DNA of 64,000 nt. Source: Hymenobacter guriensis. Its GTDB lineage: Bacteria > Bacteroidota > Bacteroidia > Cytophagales > Hymenobacteraceae. Each line of letters opens with the position of its first letter. Within the stretch, counting starts at the first letter, position 1. The translations under genes were made by a program, and so were the position numbers. Shown in pieces: positions 44,299 through 52,229 of the stretch. The DNA lies in the NCBI RefSeq assembly GCF_015773195.1, contig NZ_JADWYK010000017.1, forward strand, positions 1-64,000. Reading direction: 5' to 3'. Under the pieces are notes generated by a model. The model was given only the letters and a program-made list of their open reading frames with translations, was not told the origin of the DNA and did no database searches.

Positions 44299-44339
44299 CT
44301 TGCTAGGAACCGGCCAGAGGGTTCCGCAGGTTTAGCAAG
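44299..44339 (-). terminator. Nested stem-loop after the P-type ATPase gene
   Basis: CTTGCTA..TAGCAAG (44299-44305, 44333-44339) encloses GGAACC..GGTTCC (44306-44311, 44320-44325) with a small bulge. It starts 12 bases after the ATPase stop codon. No T-run is present, so it may rather protect the transcript end. Confidence 0.55.
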
Positions 44340-44350
44340 AGGTTCATGGC

Positions 44351-46471
44351 TTAGAACGTCATCCGCTGAATGCGCACCGCGTTGAGAATAGCCAGCAGGG
44401 CCACGCCTACGTCGGCAAACACCGCCTCCCACATGGTAGCCAGCCCGCCGGCCCCCAGCGCCAGCACGATGCCTTTCACAATAAAGGCCAGCCAGATGTT
44501 CTGCCACACCACCGTGTGCGTGGCGCGGGCAATGCGCCGGGCCGTGGCAATCTTGCTGGGGTGGTCGGTTTGAATCACGACGTCGGCCGTTTCAATCGTA
44601 GCGTCCGAGCCCAGGCCGCCCATGGCAATGCCTACGTCGGCCAGGGCCACCACGGGCGCATCGTTCACTCCGTCGCCCACAAAAGCCAGCTTGCGGCCCG
44701 CGTCGAGGTACTGCTGCACGTAGCGGGCCTTGTCTTCGGGCAGCAGCCCGCCGTGGGCCTCGTCGATGCCCAGGTTCTTGGCCACGCGCTGGGTGATGCT
44801 GTCCTTGTCGCCGGAGAGCATCACGATTTTGGTGATGCCGTCGGCCCGCAGCTCGCGCACGGTTTGCTCGGCGTCGGCCTTGGGAGCGTCGGCCACGGTC
44901 AGGTAGCCGGCGTACTGGCCGTCAATGGCGGCTACCACAATGCTGTCGAACACCTGGTCGACTTCCGGTGGATAGGGCACGCTGAACCTGGCGAGCAGCT
45001 TGGTGTTACCGGCCAGCACGTCGCGCCCGTCTACGCGGCCGCGCAGGCCGTGCCCGGAAATTTCCTCCACGTTTTCCACGGATACCCCGGCCGCTGCCGT
45101 GCCCACATGCAGCACCACGGCTTTGGCAATGGGGTGGGTGGATTTGGTTTCCAGCGCGCCCACCAGTCGCAGCAGCTGGGCCTGGTCTGTGCCGGGGGCG
45201 GGCTGCACCTGCTGCACCGCAAACACGCCCTGGGTGAGCGTGCCCGTCTTATCCATTACCACTGTGTCGATTTCCCGCAGCACGTCCAGGAAGTTGGAGC
45301 CTTTGAAAAGGATACCTGCTTTGGAAGCTGCCCCGATACCGCCGAAATAGCCCAGCGGAATGCTGATAACCAGCGCGCAGGGGCAGGAAATCACCAGGAA
45401 CACCAGTGCCCGGTAAAGCCAGGTGCGGAACACGTAATCATCGACCACGAAGAAGGGTGCCAGCACCAGCAGCACGGCCAGGGCCACCACGATAGGGGTG
45501 TAAACTTTGGCAAACTTGGTGATGAACTGCTGGGTTTTGGCCTTGCGCCCCACCGCATCCTGCACCATCGCCAGAATCCTGGCCAGCTTGGTATCCTGGT
45601 ACGTGGCTGTCACCAGCACCTGCGCCAAGGATTCCTGGTTGATCATGCCGGCCAGTACCACCTCGCCGGTTTGCTTGGTCTGCGGGGCCGACTCGCCGGT
45701 GAGGGCGGCCGTGTTGAAGGAGGCCGGGCCATCCATCAGGGTGCCGTCCAGGGCTACCTTTTCGCCGGGTTTCACCTCAATGGTGTCGCCGAGCTGCACC
45801 TGCTTGGGGTCGAGCACCAGGGACTGGCCGCCGCGCCGCACGGTGACTTCGGTGGCCTGAATTTCGAGCAAGGCGCGGATGCTGCGCTTGGCGCGGTTCA
45901 CGGCCGCGTCCTGGAACAGCTCACCCACGGTGTAGAACAGCATCACGGCCACTCCCTCCGGGTACTCGCCGATGGCAAAGGCCCCGAGCGTGGCGATGCT
46001 CATAAGCAGAAACTCGTTGAAGATATTGCCCGAGGGCACGCTCAGCACGGCAGCTTTCAGCACCTTCCAGCCCACCAGCAGAAAAGCCACCCCGTACCAG
46101 AGCAGGCGCGCGTAGCCGGTGAAAAAGCCCGCGTCGAAATAATCCAGCGCGATGCCGGCCAGCAGCAGCGCCAGGCTTACTGCAGGCCACAGGTAGGGGT
46201 AGGCTCCGGCCGGGCCGTGGTCGTGGTCGTCGCCGCTGGCGTGGTCGTGGCCGGCGTGCTCGTCAGCCGGCTTTCCGGCCAGGTCCACTACTTTCTTGCC
46301 CATCGGATGGTTGTGGTCGGCATGGTCGTGGCCGGGTACATCGTGGCCTTCAGGCGCGGCGGCTGCTTCGGGCGTAAGCTGGTCGCGGCTGAGGGCACCC
46401 ACATTTTCGGGCATCACCTGCTTGGCGGTGTTCAGATCTTCGTCGGTATTGGCGGAAGTTGGGTCAGGCAT
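44351..46471 (-). CDS. Zn/Cd/Pb-type heavy-metal P1B ATPase with His-rich N-terminus
   Basis: The ATG at 46471 gives 706 residues; an upstream in-frame start adds 20 unlikely residues. It pumps divalent metal out of the cytoplasm. The N-terminal 90 residues are a His/Asp-rich stretch (GHDVPGHDHADHNHP, DEHAGHDHASGDDHDHG) in place of the usual CxxC metal-binding domain. Core motifs are intact: ISCPCALVIS, DKTGTLTQG, THPIAKA and GDGVNDAPVVALADVGIAMG. The C-terminal membrane pair shows N..K..DVG spacing (NIWLAFIVK.., FADVGVALL), diagnostic of the zinc/cadmium subclass. The fur-family gene lies directly upstream. Confidence 0.93.
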   Translation of the reverse strand: MPDPTSANTDEDLNTAKQVMPENVGALSRDQLTPEAAAAPEGHDVPGHDHADHNHPMGKKVVDLAGKPADEHAGHDHASGDDHDHGPAGAYPYLWPAVSLALLLAGIALDYFDAGFFTGYARLLWYGVAFLLVGWKVLKAAVLSVPSGNIFNEFLLMSIATLGAFAIGEYPEGVAVMLFYTVGELFQDAAVNRAKRSIRALLEIQATEVTVRRGGQSLVLDPKQVQLGDTIEVKPGEKVALDGTLMDGPASFNTAALTGESAPQTKQTGEVVLAGMINQESLAQVLVTATYQDTKLARILAMVQDAVGRKAKTQQFITKFAKVYTPIVVALAVLLVLAPFFVVDDYVFRTWLYRALVFLVISCPCALVISIPLGYFGGIGAASKAGILFKGSNFLDVLREIDTVVMDKTGTLTQGVFAVQQVQPAPGTDQAQLLRLVGALETKSTHPIAKAVVLHVGTAAAGVSVENVEEISGHGLRGRVDGRDVLAGNTKLLARFSVPYPPEVDQVFDSIVVAAIDGQYAGYLTVADAPKADAEQTVRELRADGITKIVMLSGDKDSITQRVAKNLGIDEAHGGLLPEDKARYVQQYLDAGRKLAFVGDGVNDAPVVALADVGIAMGGLGSDATIETADVVIQTDHPSKIATARRIARATHTVVWQNIWLAFIVKGIVLALGAGGLATMWEAVFADVGVALLAILNAVRIQRMTF

Positions 46472-46585
46472 CGGAAGCGGATTATCGGGATACGGAAAAG
46501 AGAATCGGCCGGCGTGGACTGCGCCGGTCAACTACCTCGGGCGGTCAGGCTGCCGGTTGAGAGGACAAACCTCGCTCGCCGGACG

Positions 46586-46602
46586 ATGCAATGCTATTGC
46601 AT
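46586..46602. promoter_or_regulatory. Perfect 7-3-7 palindrome, candidate Fur/Zur-family operator
   Basis: ATGCAAT-GCT-ATTGCAT lies 4 bases beyond the fur-family stop codon and 114 bases upstream of the ATPase start. Length and symmetry resemble operators of Fur-family proteins. The position implies that the ATPase has its own metal-responsive promoter in addition to any read-through. Confidence 0.6.
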
Positions 46603-46606
46603 TGTT

Positions 46607-47041
46607 TCAGCTGATACTGGTCGGGATGCCGGCGCAGCCCGCACACAGGCCCTTCATCACCAGACTGGTTTCCTGCACCTGATACGCAGCTGGCAAGGCT
46701 ATGGTAGGCACCGCTACTGTGGGCAGGCAGGACGTTTCCCGGCAGCGGGTACAGAAGAAATGCACGTGCAGATCGTGGTGCTGCTCCGGGGTGCATTGGG
46801 GCTCGCAAAGAGCGAACTTTACGGCCCCGCTGCCATCCTCGATGCGGTGCACGAGGCCCTTCTCGGTGAAGGTTTTTAGCGTGCGGTGCACCGTAATGCG
46901 GTCGGCGTGTTCCAGCAGCAGCTCTACGTCGGCCAGGCTGAGGGCGGCCGGGTGCCGCTGGAGCACGTCCAGCACCAGCAGGCGCATGGGCGTAGGCGCA
47001 ATCTGCCGGGCAATGAGTGTCTCTTCGAGGGGGTGGACCAT
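46607..47041 (-). CDS. Fur-family metal-responsive regulator
   Basis: Protein of 144 residues with an N-terminal winged helix (RQIAPTPMRLLVLDVLQRH; LLEHADRITVHRTLKTFTEKGLVHRIED) and a metal-binding dimerisation domain. The latter has the HHDLHVHFFC cluster, the structural CTRC and a second CAGC pair near the C-terminus. Both CxxC motifs of the structural zinc site are present. Neighbouring a zinc-type ATPase, it is more likely a zinc sensor than an iron sensor, but this cannot be settled from sequence. It begins 3 bases after the stop of an RND-adaptor gene remnant. Confidence 0.9.
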   Translation of the reverse strand: MVHPLEETLIARQIAPTPMRLLVLDVLQRHPAALSLADVELLLEHADRITVHRTLKTFTEKGLVHRIEDGSGAVKFALCEPQCTPEQHHDLHVHFFCTRCRETSCLPTVAVPTIALPAAYQVQETSLVMKGLCAGCAGIPTSIS

Positions 47042-47044
47042 GGT

Positions 47045-47182
47045 CTATACTTTCTCTTCGGCGTTTTTTATCCTGGCTAGCAACGAGTAGGCTCCCGTCG
47101 TGACAAACGTAGCTGTGGCCGGCACGGCTTCAGGCAATGTGACTTCCGTGAAGCTGTCCTCATTACGGCCGAGAATAACCAC
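47045..47182 (-). pseudogene. 3' remnant of an RND efflux adaptor (CzcB-like) gene
   Basis: Minus-strand translation gives 44 codons to a normal stop, including FTEVTLPEAVPATATFV and GAYSLLARIKNAEEKV. About 29 of 44 residues match the C-terminus of the intact adaptor at 52864-54027 by eye (YTEVTLPETMPPTTSFV, GAYSLLAKMKNAEEEE). No start codon or upstream domains exist, and homology ends at about 47182. It shows that fur and the ATPase once followed a czc-type operon. Confidence 0.85.
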
Positions 47183-47384
47183 TTAAAGCAAAAGCCGACG
47201 GCTGCGTTTGCTGTCAAAGTCATTATTGGGCTGCAGAACGGCGAAACCGATAGGCTACGACAGAACCTGTCAAGATTCTATAACCGGGTCCGGGTACGCT
47301 TGCTGCAATGAACAGGGCATACATCGGGAGGGCTGGCTACTGGACTTCAGCCATACCGCCCACAAGCAGAAAGCGCAGTTTACT

Positions 47385-47429
47385 CTGCTGGCTTGTCGAG
47401 AGTTCAAGGAATTCTCGACAAGCCAGCAG
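47385..47429. repeat. 17-bp perfect inverted repeat in a gene-poor gap
   Basis: CTGCTGGCTTGTCGAGA and its complement (47385-47401 and 47413-47429) surround an 11-base loop. The gap 47183-47577 otherwise holds only the terminator at 47473. Small open frames there have no coding character. Confidence 0.75.
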
Positions 47430-47472
47430 GGCAGCACCGATTTGGGAGCGTCAAATTGAATAGGCAACCACG

Positions 47473-47513
47473 CAAAAACGCCCTTCCAGCCGTGTAGCTG
47501 GGAGGGCGTTTGA
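47473..47513 (-). terminator. Terminator of the small lipoprotein gene at 47578
   Basis: AACGCCCT(T)CCAGC / GCTGG(G)AGGGCGTT stem (47478-47491 and 47497-47510). On the minus strand it is followed by five T residues. Confidence 0.85.
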
Positions 47514-47577
47514 ATTTTGGGTAAGGCAAGGTCTGACACCAGACTTTTTCCAGGATTGCAGCAGGAAAGCTGCCCGG

Positions 47578-48048
47578 CTATGGTTTTACCCTTACGTACC
47601 GTTCGATGTTGACTCTGTCTACGCCAATACTTGCGACTTTTTCCACGCCGCTTTGCGTGAGGGTATCGTTTTTCAGGGTAACGGTGAAGACAAAGTCATT
47701 CCCTTCCCAGTTTCGGGCGCTGCAGTACTCCAAATGCTCGGTGTACTTACCGTCTTTGAGTGTATACCGGCCGCCCCCTGCCGCAAAGACCGCCGTAGAA
47801 CCCTTGCCTTTGCTTATATCGTGATGCAAAAAGGCGAAGTGGCTGTCATTGATGATTTTAACGAAAGATTCAGTTTTATTGCTCACGGCAGATACTGTGT
47901 CACCTTTCTCAATGACCATGCTGCCAATCAGCCGCCAGGTACCCATTATCGGTATATCATGGGCTTTTGGGGCTTTCTCCGTTTCTGACGTGCATGACCC
48001 TAAACTGCCGAGCAGCAATGCGAGGGCGGCTGAAGTTAGTATTCTCAC
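47578..48048 (-). CDS. Predicted lipoprotein, lipocalin-like domain
   Basis: The GTG at 48048 is chosen because it gives a compact lipoprotein signal (RILTSAALALLLGSLGSC) with the lipobox Cys near residue 19; a longer frame from 48138 would bury it. The protein has 156 residues. The mature part (MGTWRLIGSMVIEKGD, then FAFLHHD, GGRYTLKDGKYTEHLEY, FVFTVTLKNDTLTQSG) resembles the small beta-barrel lipocalin-like proteins of Bacteroidota. Ligand and role are unknown. It is followed by its own terminator and flanked by gene-poor DNA. Confidence 0.72.
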   Translation of the reverse strand: MRILTSAALALLLGSLGSCTSETEKAPKAHDIPIMGTWRLIGSMVIEKGDTVSAVSNKTESFVKIINDSHFAFLHHDISKGKGSTAVFAAGGGRYTLKDGKYTEHLEYCSARNWEGNDFVFTVTLKNDTLTQSGVEKVASIGVDRVNIERYVRVKP

Positions 48049-48138
48049 TTTGTCAATTTTCCCGATAAAGCCCAAAACGGAGCATTGAATGTTCTGCCGG
48101 CACGAGGCCTCTTCAGTTGCAGAATAGCCAGTAGCCAC

Positions 48139-48533
48139 TGCTAAGGTAGTGGTGAAGTAGTATGTGATAACGCTAACCGCTCGCGTGCAGGCTGAATTTA
48201 CCTTGCTGGTCTGTCGGAGGCGTTGTTGCAGGCGCTTAGTTCGCCCGGCGTATGAAGCCTTTTAGAATAACTGGTTGTAGCTCGAAAAAGCGCGCATCAT
48301 GGTGGTGTCGCCGAAACGGCCGTGACAGGGGGGCTTGCCACGGCTCACTTGCCGACTGGATCGGCACTCAAACAGCTTGTTCAGGTTCGAGGGCCTGGCC
48401 GCGCACGTTCATCCGGCCCCGGCCGTAGGGGTGTAGCCTACAGCTTGTAAAACAGCTGTTGACATTCAACCTGTTTGGCTGCTGAGTCGGAGGTTTTTCC
48501 TGGTTGTTTAACACCCCCTCCCCATACCGCTAA
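48139..48533. other. Gene-poor stretch, possible mobile-element debris
   Basis: About 390 bases without a supportable gene. On the minus strand between about 48260 and 48410 one frame reads NKLFECRSSRQVSRGKPP and, further on, HGRFGDTTMMRAFSSYNQLF before a stop. It has the look of a gene remnant, but I recognise no family. Confidence 0.3.
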
Positions 48534-48580
48534 AACGCAGCAGAGGCTAAAGCTCCATAAGCTTCAGCCTCTGCTGCGTT
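48534..48580 (-). terminator. Strong hairpin after PID-CTERM copy 2
   Basis: AACGCAGCAGAGGCT / AGCCTCTGCTGCGTT arms (48534-48548, 48566-48580), extended by inner AAGCT pairing, lie 67 bases past the stop at 48648. TTTT follows on the minus strand. Confidence 0.8.
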
Positions 48581-48647
48581 GAAATAAAAACTGGTGCCGC
48601 GTTACAGTACCTCCCAGCCAATAGGCTGCTTTGCCCTTTGTGCGAAC

Positions 48648-48878
48648 TTATTCGGAGGTTTTACCCGCTTGGCGGCGGGTGCGCAGCTTATTCAGGCCAT
48701 AGCCCACGCCGGCGGCCAGCAGCAGGGAAGCGCCCCCGTCAATGGGAACAGCGGTGGGGTCCTCGGGCTTGGGCCCCCCCTCGGGCGGCTCTTCGCTTTG
48801 GGCGTGGACCAACGTGGTGCAGCAGAACAGGGCCACCGTGAGGCCGCAGGCGCGCAGAAGGAAGGGAAATCGGTTCAT
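48648..48878 (-). CDS. PID-CTERM sorting-signal mini-protein (copy 2)
   Basis: Seventy-six residues: a signal peptide (1-27, ending LVHAQ), an acidic/proline spacer (SEEPPEGGPKPEDPTA), the same VPIDGGASLLLAAGVG motif as copy 1, and a basic tail (NKLRTRRQAGK). It starts 79 bases after the stop of the DUF3494 protein gene on the same strand and is likely cotranscribed with it. The two copies match almost perfectly in the sorting segment but not in the signal peptide. This argues that the C-terminal segment is the functional part. Confidence 0.8.
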   Translation of the reverse strand: MNRFPFLLRACGLTVALFCCTTLVHAQSEEPPEGGPKPEDPTAVPIDGGASLLLAAGVGYGLNKLRTRRQAGKTSE

Positions 48879-48957
48879 CTGAAAAATCTAAGGCTAAGTC
48901 AAAGAAAAAGCAACCCGGTAGAGCCGCCGCCGCCGGAGCGCCGGCCGCTCGCTGGGT

Positions 48958-51555
48958 TTATTGTACTACCAGGCGCTTGGCAATCAGGCCCTGGGCCGTG
49001 CGCAGCTGCACGGTGTATACGCCCGGGGCCAGGTCCCGCAGGCTCAGGCTGCGCTGGTCTGCGGCTACGGTCTGCCGCCGGACTGTCTGGCCCAGGCTGT
49101 TGACCAGCACGGCTTCCACCGGCTGCTTGCTCAGGCTGGCGGGCAGCAGCACGCGCACGGCGTCGCGGGCGGGGTTGGGGTAGAGGGCTACCTGCTCACG
49201 CAGGGCGGCCGGGGCCGCGGCCAGCACACTACCGGCGCTGAGCACCAGCGTAAAGCGTGGGGCCTGCAGGCCGTCAGTGGCGGTGCTGAACGCGTAGCGG
49301 GGCTGGGCATTCAGATCCGTCAGCTGGCCGGTCTGCGCATCGCGCAAATAAGCTTTCATGCCGGCGGGCAGGTTTAGCAGCTGAGCGGCGTGCAAAGTGT
49401 AGGTGCCGGCCGCGGGCACGCGCACCGTCAGGGGCAGCTCCGTGGTAGTGGCCGCGTTCAGGGCGGGCAGGCCGCTGATGCTCATTTCCTCGGTGCCGGC
49501 CAGCAGGGCCAGGGACAGTCCCGAGCGCACGGGGAACTTCACGGCGTCGAACCTGGCGTCGAAGCCGGGGGTAGCGCCCTGCTCCCAATAGGCGTAGGCA
49601 GCATCGGCCTGGTTCTGGCCCAGCAAGTCGAGCTGCACGAGGGGGCGCTGCTCGCCGGGGCCGCGCTGGAAGGCCGGGTTGGCATAGGTCGTCAGGCGGG
49701 CGGCATTGCTGAAGGTAAGCGAGCCGGTCGTGCCGGGCGTGGTCACCCGCACAAAGAAGCCCTGGGCGGCGGCAATGTTCTGACCGCCGAACGGTACCCC
49801 GTTGACGAAGGAGCTGTAATTGCCGCTGTACTGGCCCGAGGAGGCGAAGATGTACACGGATCCGTTCAGGCCCGACGCTCCGCTCTGGTAGAGGGCCGAC
49901 CAGTCGATGGGCGAGGGATAGGGGTTGCCCAGCAGGTGCCAGCCGGAGCTGGCCGCGTCGGTGGTGGTGCGGGTCAGGCCGGTTTGGGCAATGGGGCCAT
50001 TGTTGAGCGTGCCTTCGAAATCAACCAGGGCCGTGCCGGGCAGGTTCACGGTATAGCCGCGGCCGCGCTCCAGGGAGCTAGCCAGGCTGGCCGGGGAAAA
50101 CCAGCCCTTGCTGAAGGGCGCCAGCGCGGTAGCCGGGCTGGTGTCGAGGCGCTGTTCGTCGTAGCCGAACACGGTGGGGTAGGGTTTGGCATCGCCCGGG
50201 GTCGGGTCGGCGTTGTAGCCGTTGTTGACCACGGGCGTGAAGCCGGCCGTAGCCAGATCAGCTACCGTGGTGCTCACCACCGGGGAGGAATAATGGCGGT
50301 AGCCCAGGCCGTTGTTGCCGGACAGGATGTAGCGCTGCACGGTGGCCGTGCCCAGTACCGCGCCGCTGCCGCTGTTATCGACCATAGCCGTGCCCGCCGC
50401 ATCGGACAGCAAGGTCAGGGTGCGGCCGTTGGTGGTGAGGTTGCCGGTGGCCGGAGTCAGCACGCCGTGGATGCTCACGGCGCCGCTTTGCAGGGCCCCG
50501 TTGGCGTTGTTCACGCGCAGGCTCCAGAACTGCGTGCTGCCGCTGCCGCCGAGCAACTGGGAATTAGTGCCGCTCATGCTCACTATGCCAGCGGTGGCGC
50601 TGACGGTACCGCTGTTGTTCAGGTTCCCTTTCAGATCGAGGCTGCCGCCGCCCTGCGTGAGGCTGGCGTTGGCACCAATGGTTAGGGCCCTGGCAGCGGC
50701 CGTGCCGCTGTTAATCACCGGAAACGGCGACCGACCAGTGCCCACGATGGCATCGACCGTGCTGGTGGGTACCCCGGCCGACCAGTTCGCAGATTTAAAC
50801 CAGTCGGTATCGACGCCACCCAGCGCAATGCCCAGCCACGAGGTAAACGTGACAACGGGTACCACAACCACGGTCGGCAAGCTGGCGTTGTTCGTATCAA
50901 TGGTGATGGCGCCGCTGCGCGAAAGGCCGCGCCCTGTCAGTTGGGCGCCCTGAATCATGTTGATGGCGCCATCAACGAGCAGCGTGCCTACCATCACCGA
51001 GTTTTGCCCCAGCGTGACCAGCCCGCCAATCTGCCAGTACACGTTGTCGGCGCTGGCCCCGTTTTGCAGCAGCACCACCGAGTTGGCCCCTGTCGTCAGG
51101 GCACCGGATACTGACAGGTAGAATTTGGCGTTCGGGTTGCCCCCCGCGTCCAGAATCAGGGTGCCAGCCAAGGTGGTGGCCCCGCCCACGCAGTACGAGC
51201 CGGGTAGTAGCGTCACGGCTGGCGTGCCGCCGTATACGGCCAGCGGCGTGACACACGGAATATTGGTGGAGTAGTAGCCGTAGGCCGTTTGCACGGCCGT
51301 GGCGGCCTGCGTCGAGCGAGTATCGGCCACGTGGATGTTGCCGTTGACCACGCCGGGCGGAAAGCCATTGAAGGCGCCGGCATTAGTGCCAATGTCGCCG
51401 TTGATGAGGGTGGGGCCGGAGTTGTTGATGGCACCTACCGCGGTGAATAAGGTAAAGTCGGCCGCTGCGCCTAGGGGCGGCGGGGCCTGCCCGAAACCAA
51501 CCTTTGGCAAAATCAGCAAGGTAGCAGCTAAGAATAAGGGTACTCGAAGTTTCAT
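48958..51555 (-). CDS. DUF3494 (ice-binding-like) protein with T9SS sorting domain
   Basis: Protein of 865 residues with a signal peptide (1-22). A DUF3494 ice-binding-like beta-solenoid spans about 28-225 (AADFTLFTAVGAINNSG, INGDIGTNAGAFNGFPPG, LTGRGLSRSGAITIDTN). A TDWFKSANWSAGVPTST module follows. A ~430-residue module shared with the giant protein at 21584 comes next (YRHYSSPV.., GRGYTVNLPG, GWHLLGNPYPSPIDW, AAQGFFVRV). It ends in a type A T9SS domain (LYPNPARDAVRVLL). Members of this fold bind ice in cold-adapted microbes, and others are adhesins; activity cannot be told from sequence. PID-CTERM copy 2 follows. Confidence 0.92.
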   Translation of the reverse strand: MKLRVPLFLAATLLILPKVGFGQAPPPLGAAADFTLFTAVGAINNSGPTLINGDIGTNAGAFNGFPPGVVNGNIHVADTRSTQAATAVQTAYGYYSTNIPCVTPLAVYGGTPAVTLLPGSYCVGGATTLAGTLILDAGGNPNAKFYLSVSGALTTGANSVVLLQNGASADNVYWQIGGLVTLGQNSVMVGTLLVDGAINMIQGAQLTGRGLSRSGAITIDTNNASLPTVVVVPVVTFTSWLGIALGGVDTDWFKSANWSAGVPTSTVDAIVGTGRSPFPVINSGTAAARALTIGANASLTQGGGSLDLKGNLNNSGTVSATAGIVSMSGTNSQLLGGSGSTQFWSLRVNNANGALQSGAVSIHGVLTPATGNLTTNGRTLTLLSDAAGTAMVDNSGSGAVLGTATVQRYILSGNNGLGYRHYSSPVVSTTVADLATAGFTPVVNNGYNADPTPGDAKPYPTVFGYDEQRLDTSPATALAPFSKGWFSPASLASSLERGRGYTVNLPGTALVDFEGTLNNGPIAQTGLTRTTTDAASSGWHLLGNPYPSPIDWSALYQSGASGLNGSVYIFASSGQYSGNYSSFVNGVPFGGQNIAAAQGFFVRVTTPGTTGSLTFSNAARLTTYANPAFQRGPGEQRPLVQLDLLGQNQADAAYAYWEQGATPGFDARFDAVKFPVRSGLSLALLAGTEEMSISGLPALNAATTTELPLTVRVPAAGTYTLHAAQLLNLPAGMKAYLRDAQTGQLTDLNAQPRYAFSTATDGLQAPRFTLVLSAGSVLAAAPAALREQVALYPNPARDAVRVLLPASLSKQPVEAVLVNSLGQTVRRQTVAADQRSLSLRDLAPGVYTVQLRTAQGLIAKRLVVQ

Positions 51556-51579
51556 GAGCTGGGAGTTAAGATGGATGTT

Positions 51580-51601
51580 AGATTCGTATTGTACAAATCT
51601 A
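51580..51601 (-). promoter_or_regulatory. Promoter -7 element within a 9-3-9 palindrome upstream of the DUF3494 gene
   Basis: On the minus strand TAGATTTG (51594-51601) fits the Bacteroidota -7 consensus TAnnTTTG, 38 bases before the start codon. It overlaps AGATTCGTA-TTG-TACAAATCT (one mismatch, 51580-51600), which could be an operator. The surrounding 100 bases are strikingly AT-rich. Confidence 0.5.
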
Positions 51602-51662
51602 ATACCTTCATACTCTCATTATATTACATAATCACTTAAATTATTTACATAATTCACAGGGA

Positions 51663-52211
51663 TTAAACTGCGTTTTTTTTGCTCTTTAACCCCTTAAAGA
51701 AAGTAGGAGTCAGACCAGTTTCTTTCTTGAACTGCCCCGACAGGTGGGCGATGCTGCTGTAGTTCAGCTTAGCAGCAATTTCGGTTAGGTTCAGCTCGTC
51801 GTAGAGCAAAAGCTCTTTCACCCGCTCGATTTTGTGCCGGATAATGGAACGCTCGATGGTGACGCCGGTCGCCTCCGAAAACAAGGTAGAGAGGTAGGGA
51901 TAGTCACCCTTGAGCTGCTGGCTGATGTATTCGGAGTTTTTGATTTTCGGCAGCGTATCGGCGTGGCGCACCAGCTGGACGATGCAGGCCTGAATCTGTT
52001 CAATCACGCTGCCTTTGCTGTGGTCGAGCAACTCAACGCCCAACTCCTGTAGCTCCTGCTGCAACTGCTTGTGCTGCTCGAGGCTGATTTCCTGCTTGAA
52101 CTCCACTTCCCCCAAATCCACCTGGCCGTAGTGCAGCCCGAGCTTGTCGAGCTTATCCTGCACTTGCGTTTTGCAGCGCACGCTGACCATATATTTAATG
52201 TAGAGTTTCAT
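51663..52211 (-). CDS. AraC-family transcriptional regulator (short form)
   Basis: Protein of 182 residues. The C-terminal double helix-turn-helix (LLYDELNLTEIAAKLNYSSIAH, then LSGQFKKETGLTPTFF) is complete. The N-terminal 70 residues (MKLYIKYMVSVRCKTQVQDKL..) form a small alpha/beta domain. I recognise this layout from many Bacteroidota regulators next to metal-efflux operons. It lacks a sugar-binding cupin. It lies between the DUF3494 cassette and the RND efflux operon, on the same strand as both, and could serve either. A 15-bp hairpin lies just upstream of its start. Confidence 0.9.
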   Translation of the reverse strand: MKLYIKYMVSVRCKTQVQDKLDKLGLHYGQVDLGEVEFKQEISLEQHKQLQQELQELGVELLDHSKGSVIEQIQACIVQLVRHADTLPKIKNSEYISQQLKGDYPYLSTLFSEATGVTIERSIIRHKIERVKELLLYDELNLTEIAAKLNYSSIAHLSGQFKKETGLTPTFFKGLKSKKNAV

Positions 52212-52229
52212 GCAATTGAAGTAAAGTCA

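Noticed and set aside
44516..46879. A 787-codon plus-strand open frame opposite the P-type ATPase and fur
   Set aside because: It crosses two genes with complete catalytic motifs on the minus strand. The translation is His/Gly-rich with no fold, so it is an antisense artefact.
47270..47539. 89-codon minus-strand frame
   Set aside because: It spans a terminator and a 17-bp inverted repeat and has no coding character or plausible family.
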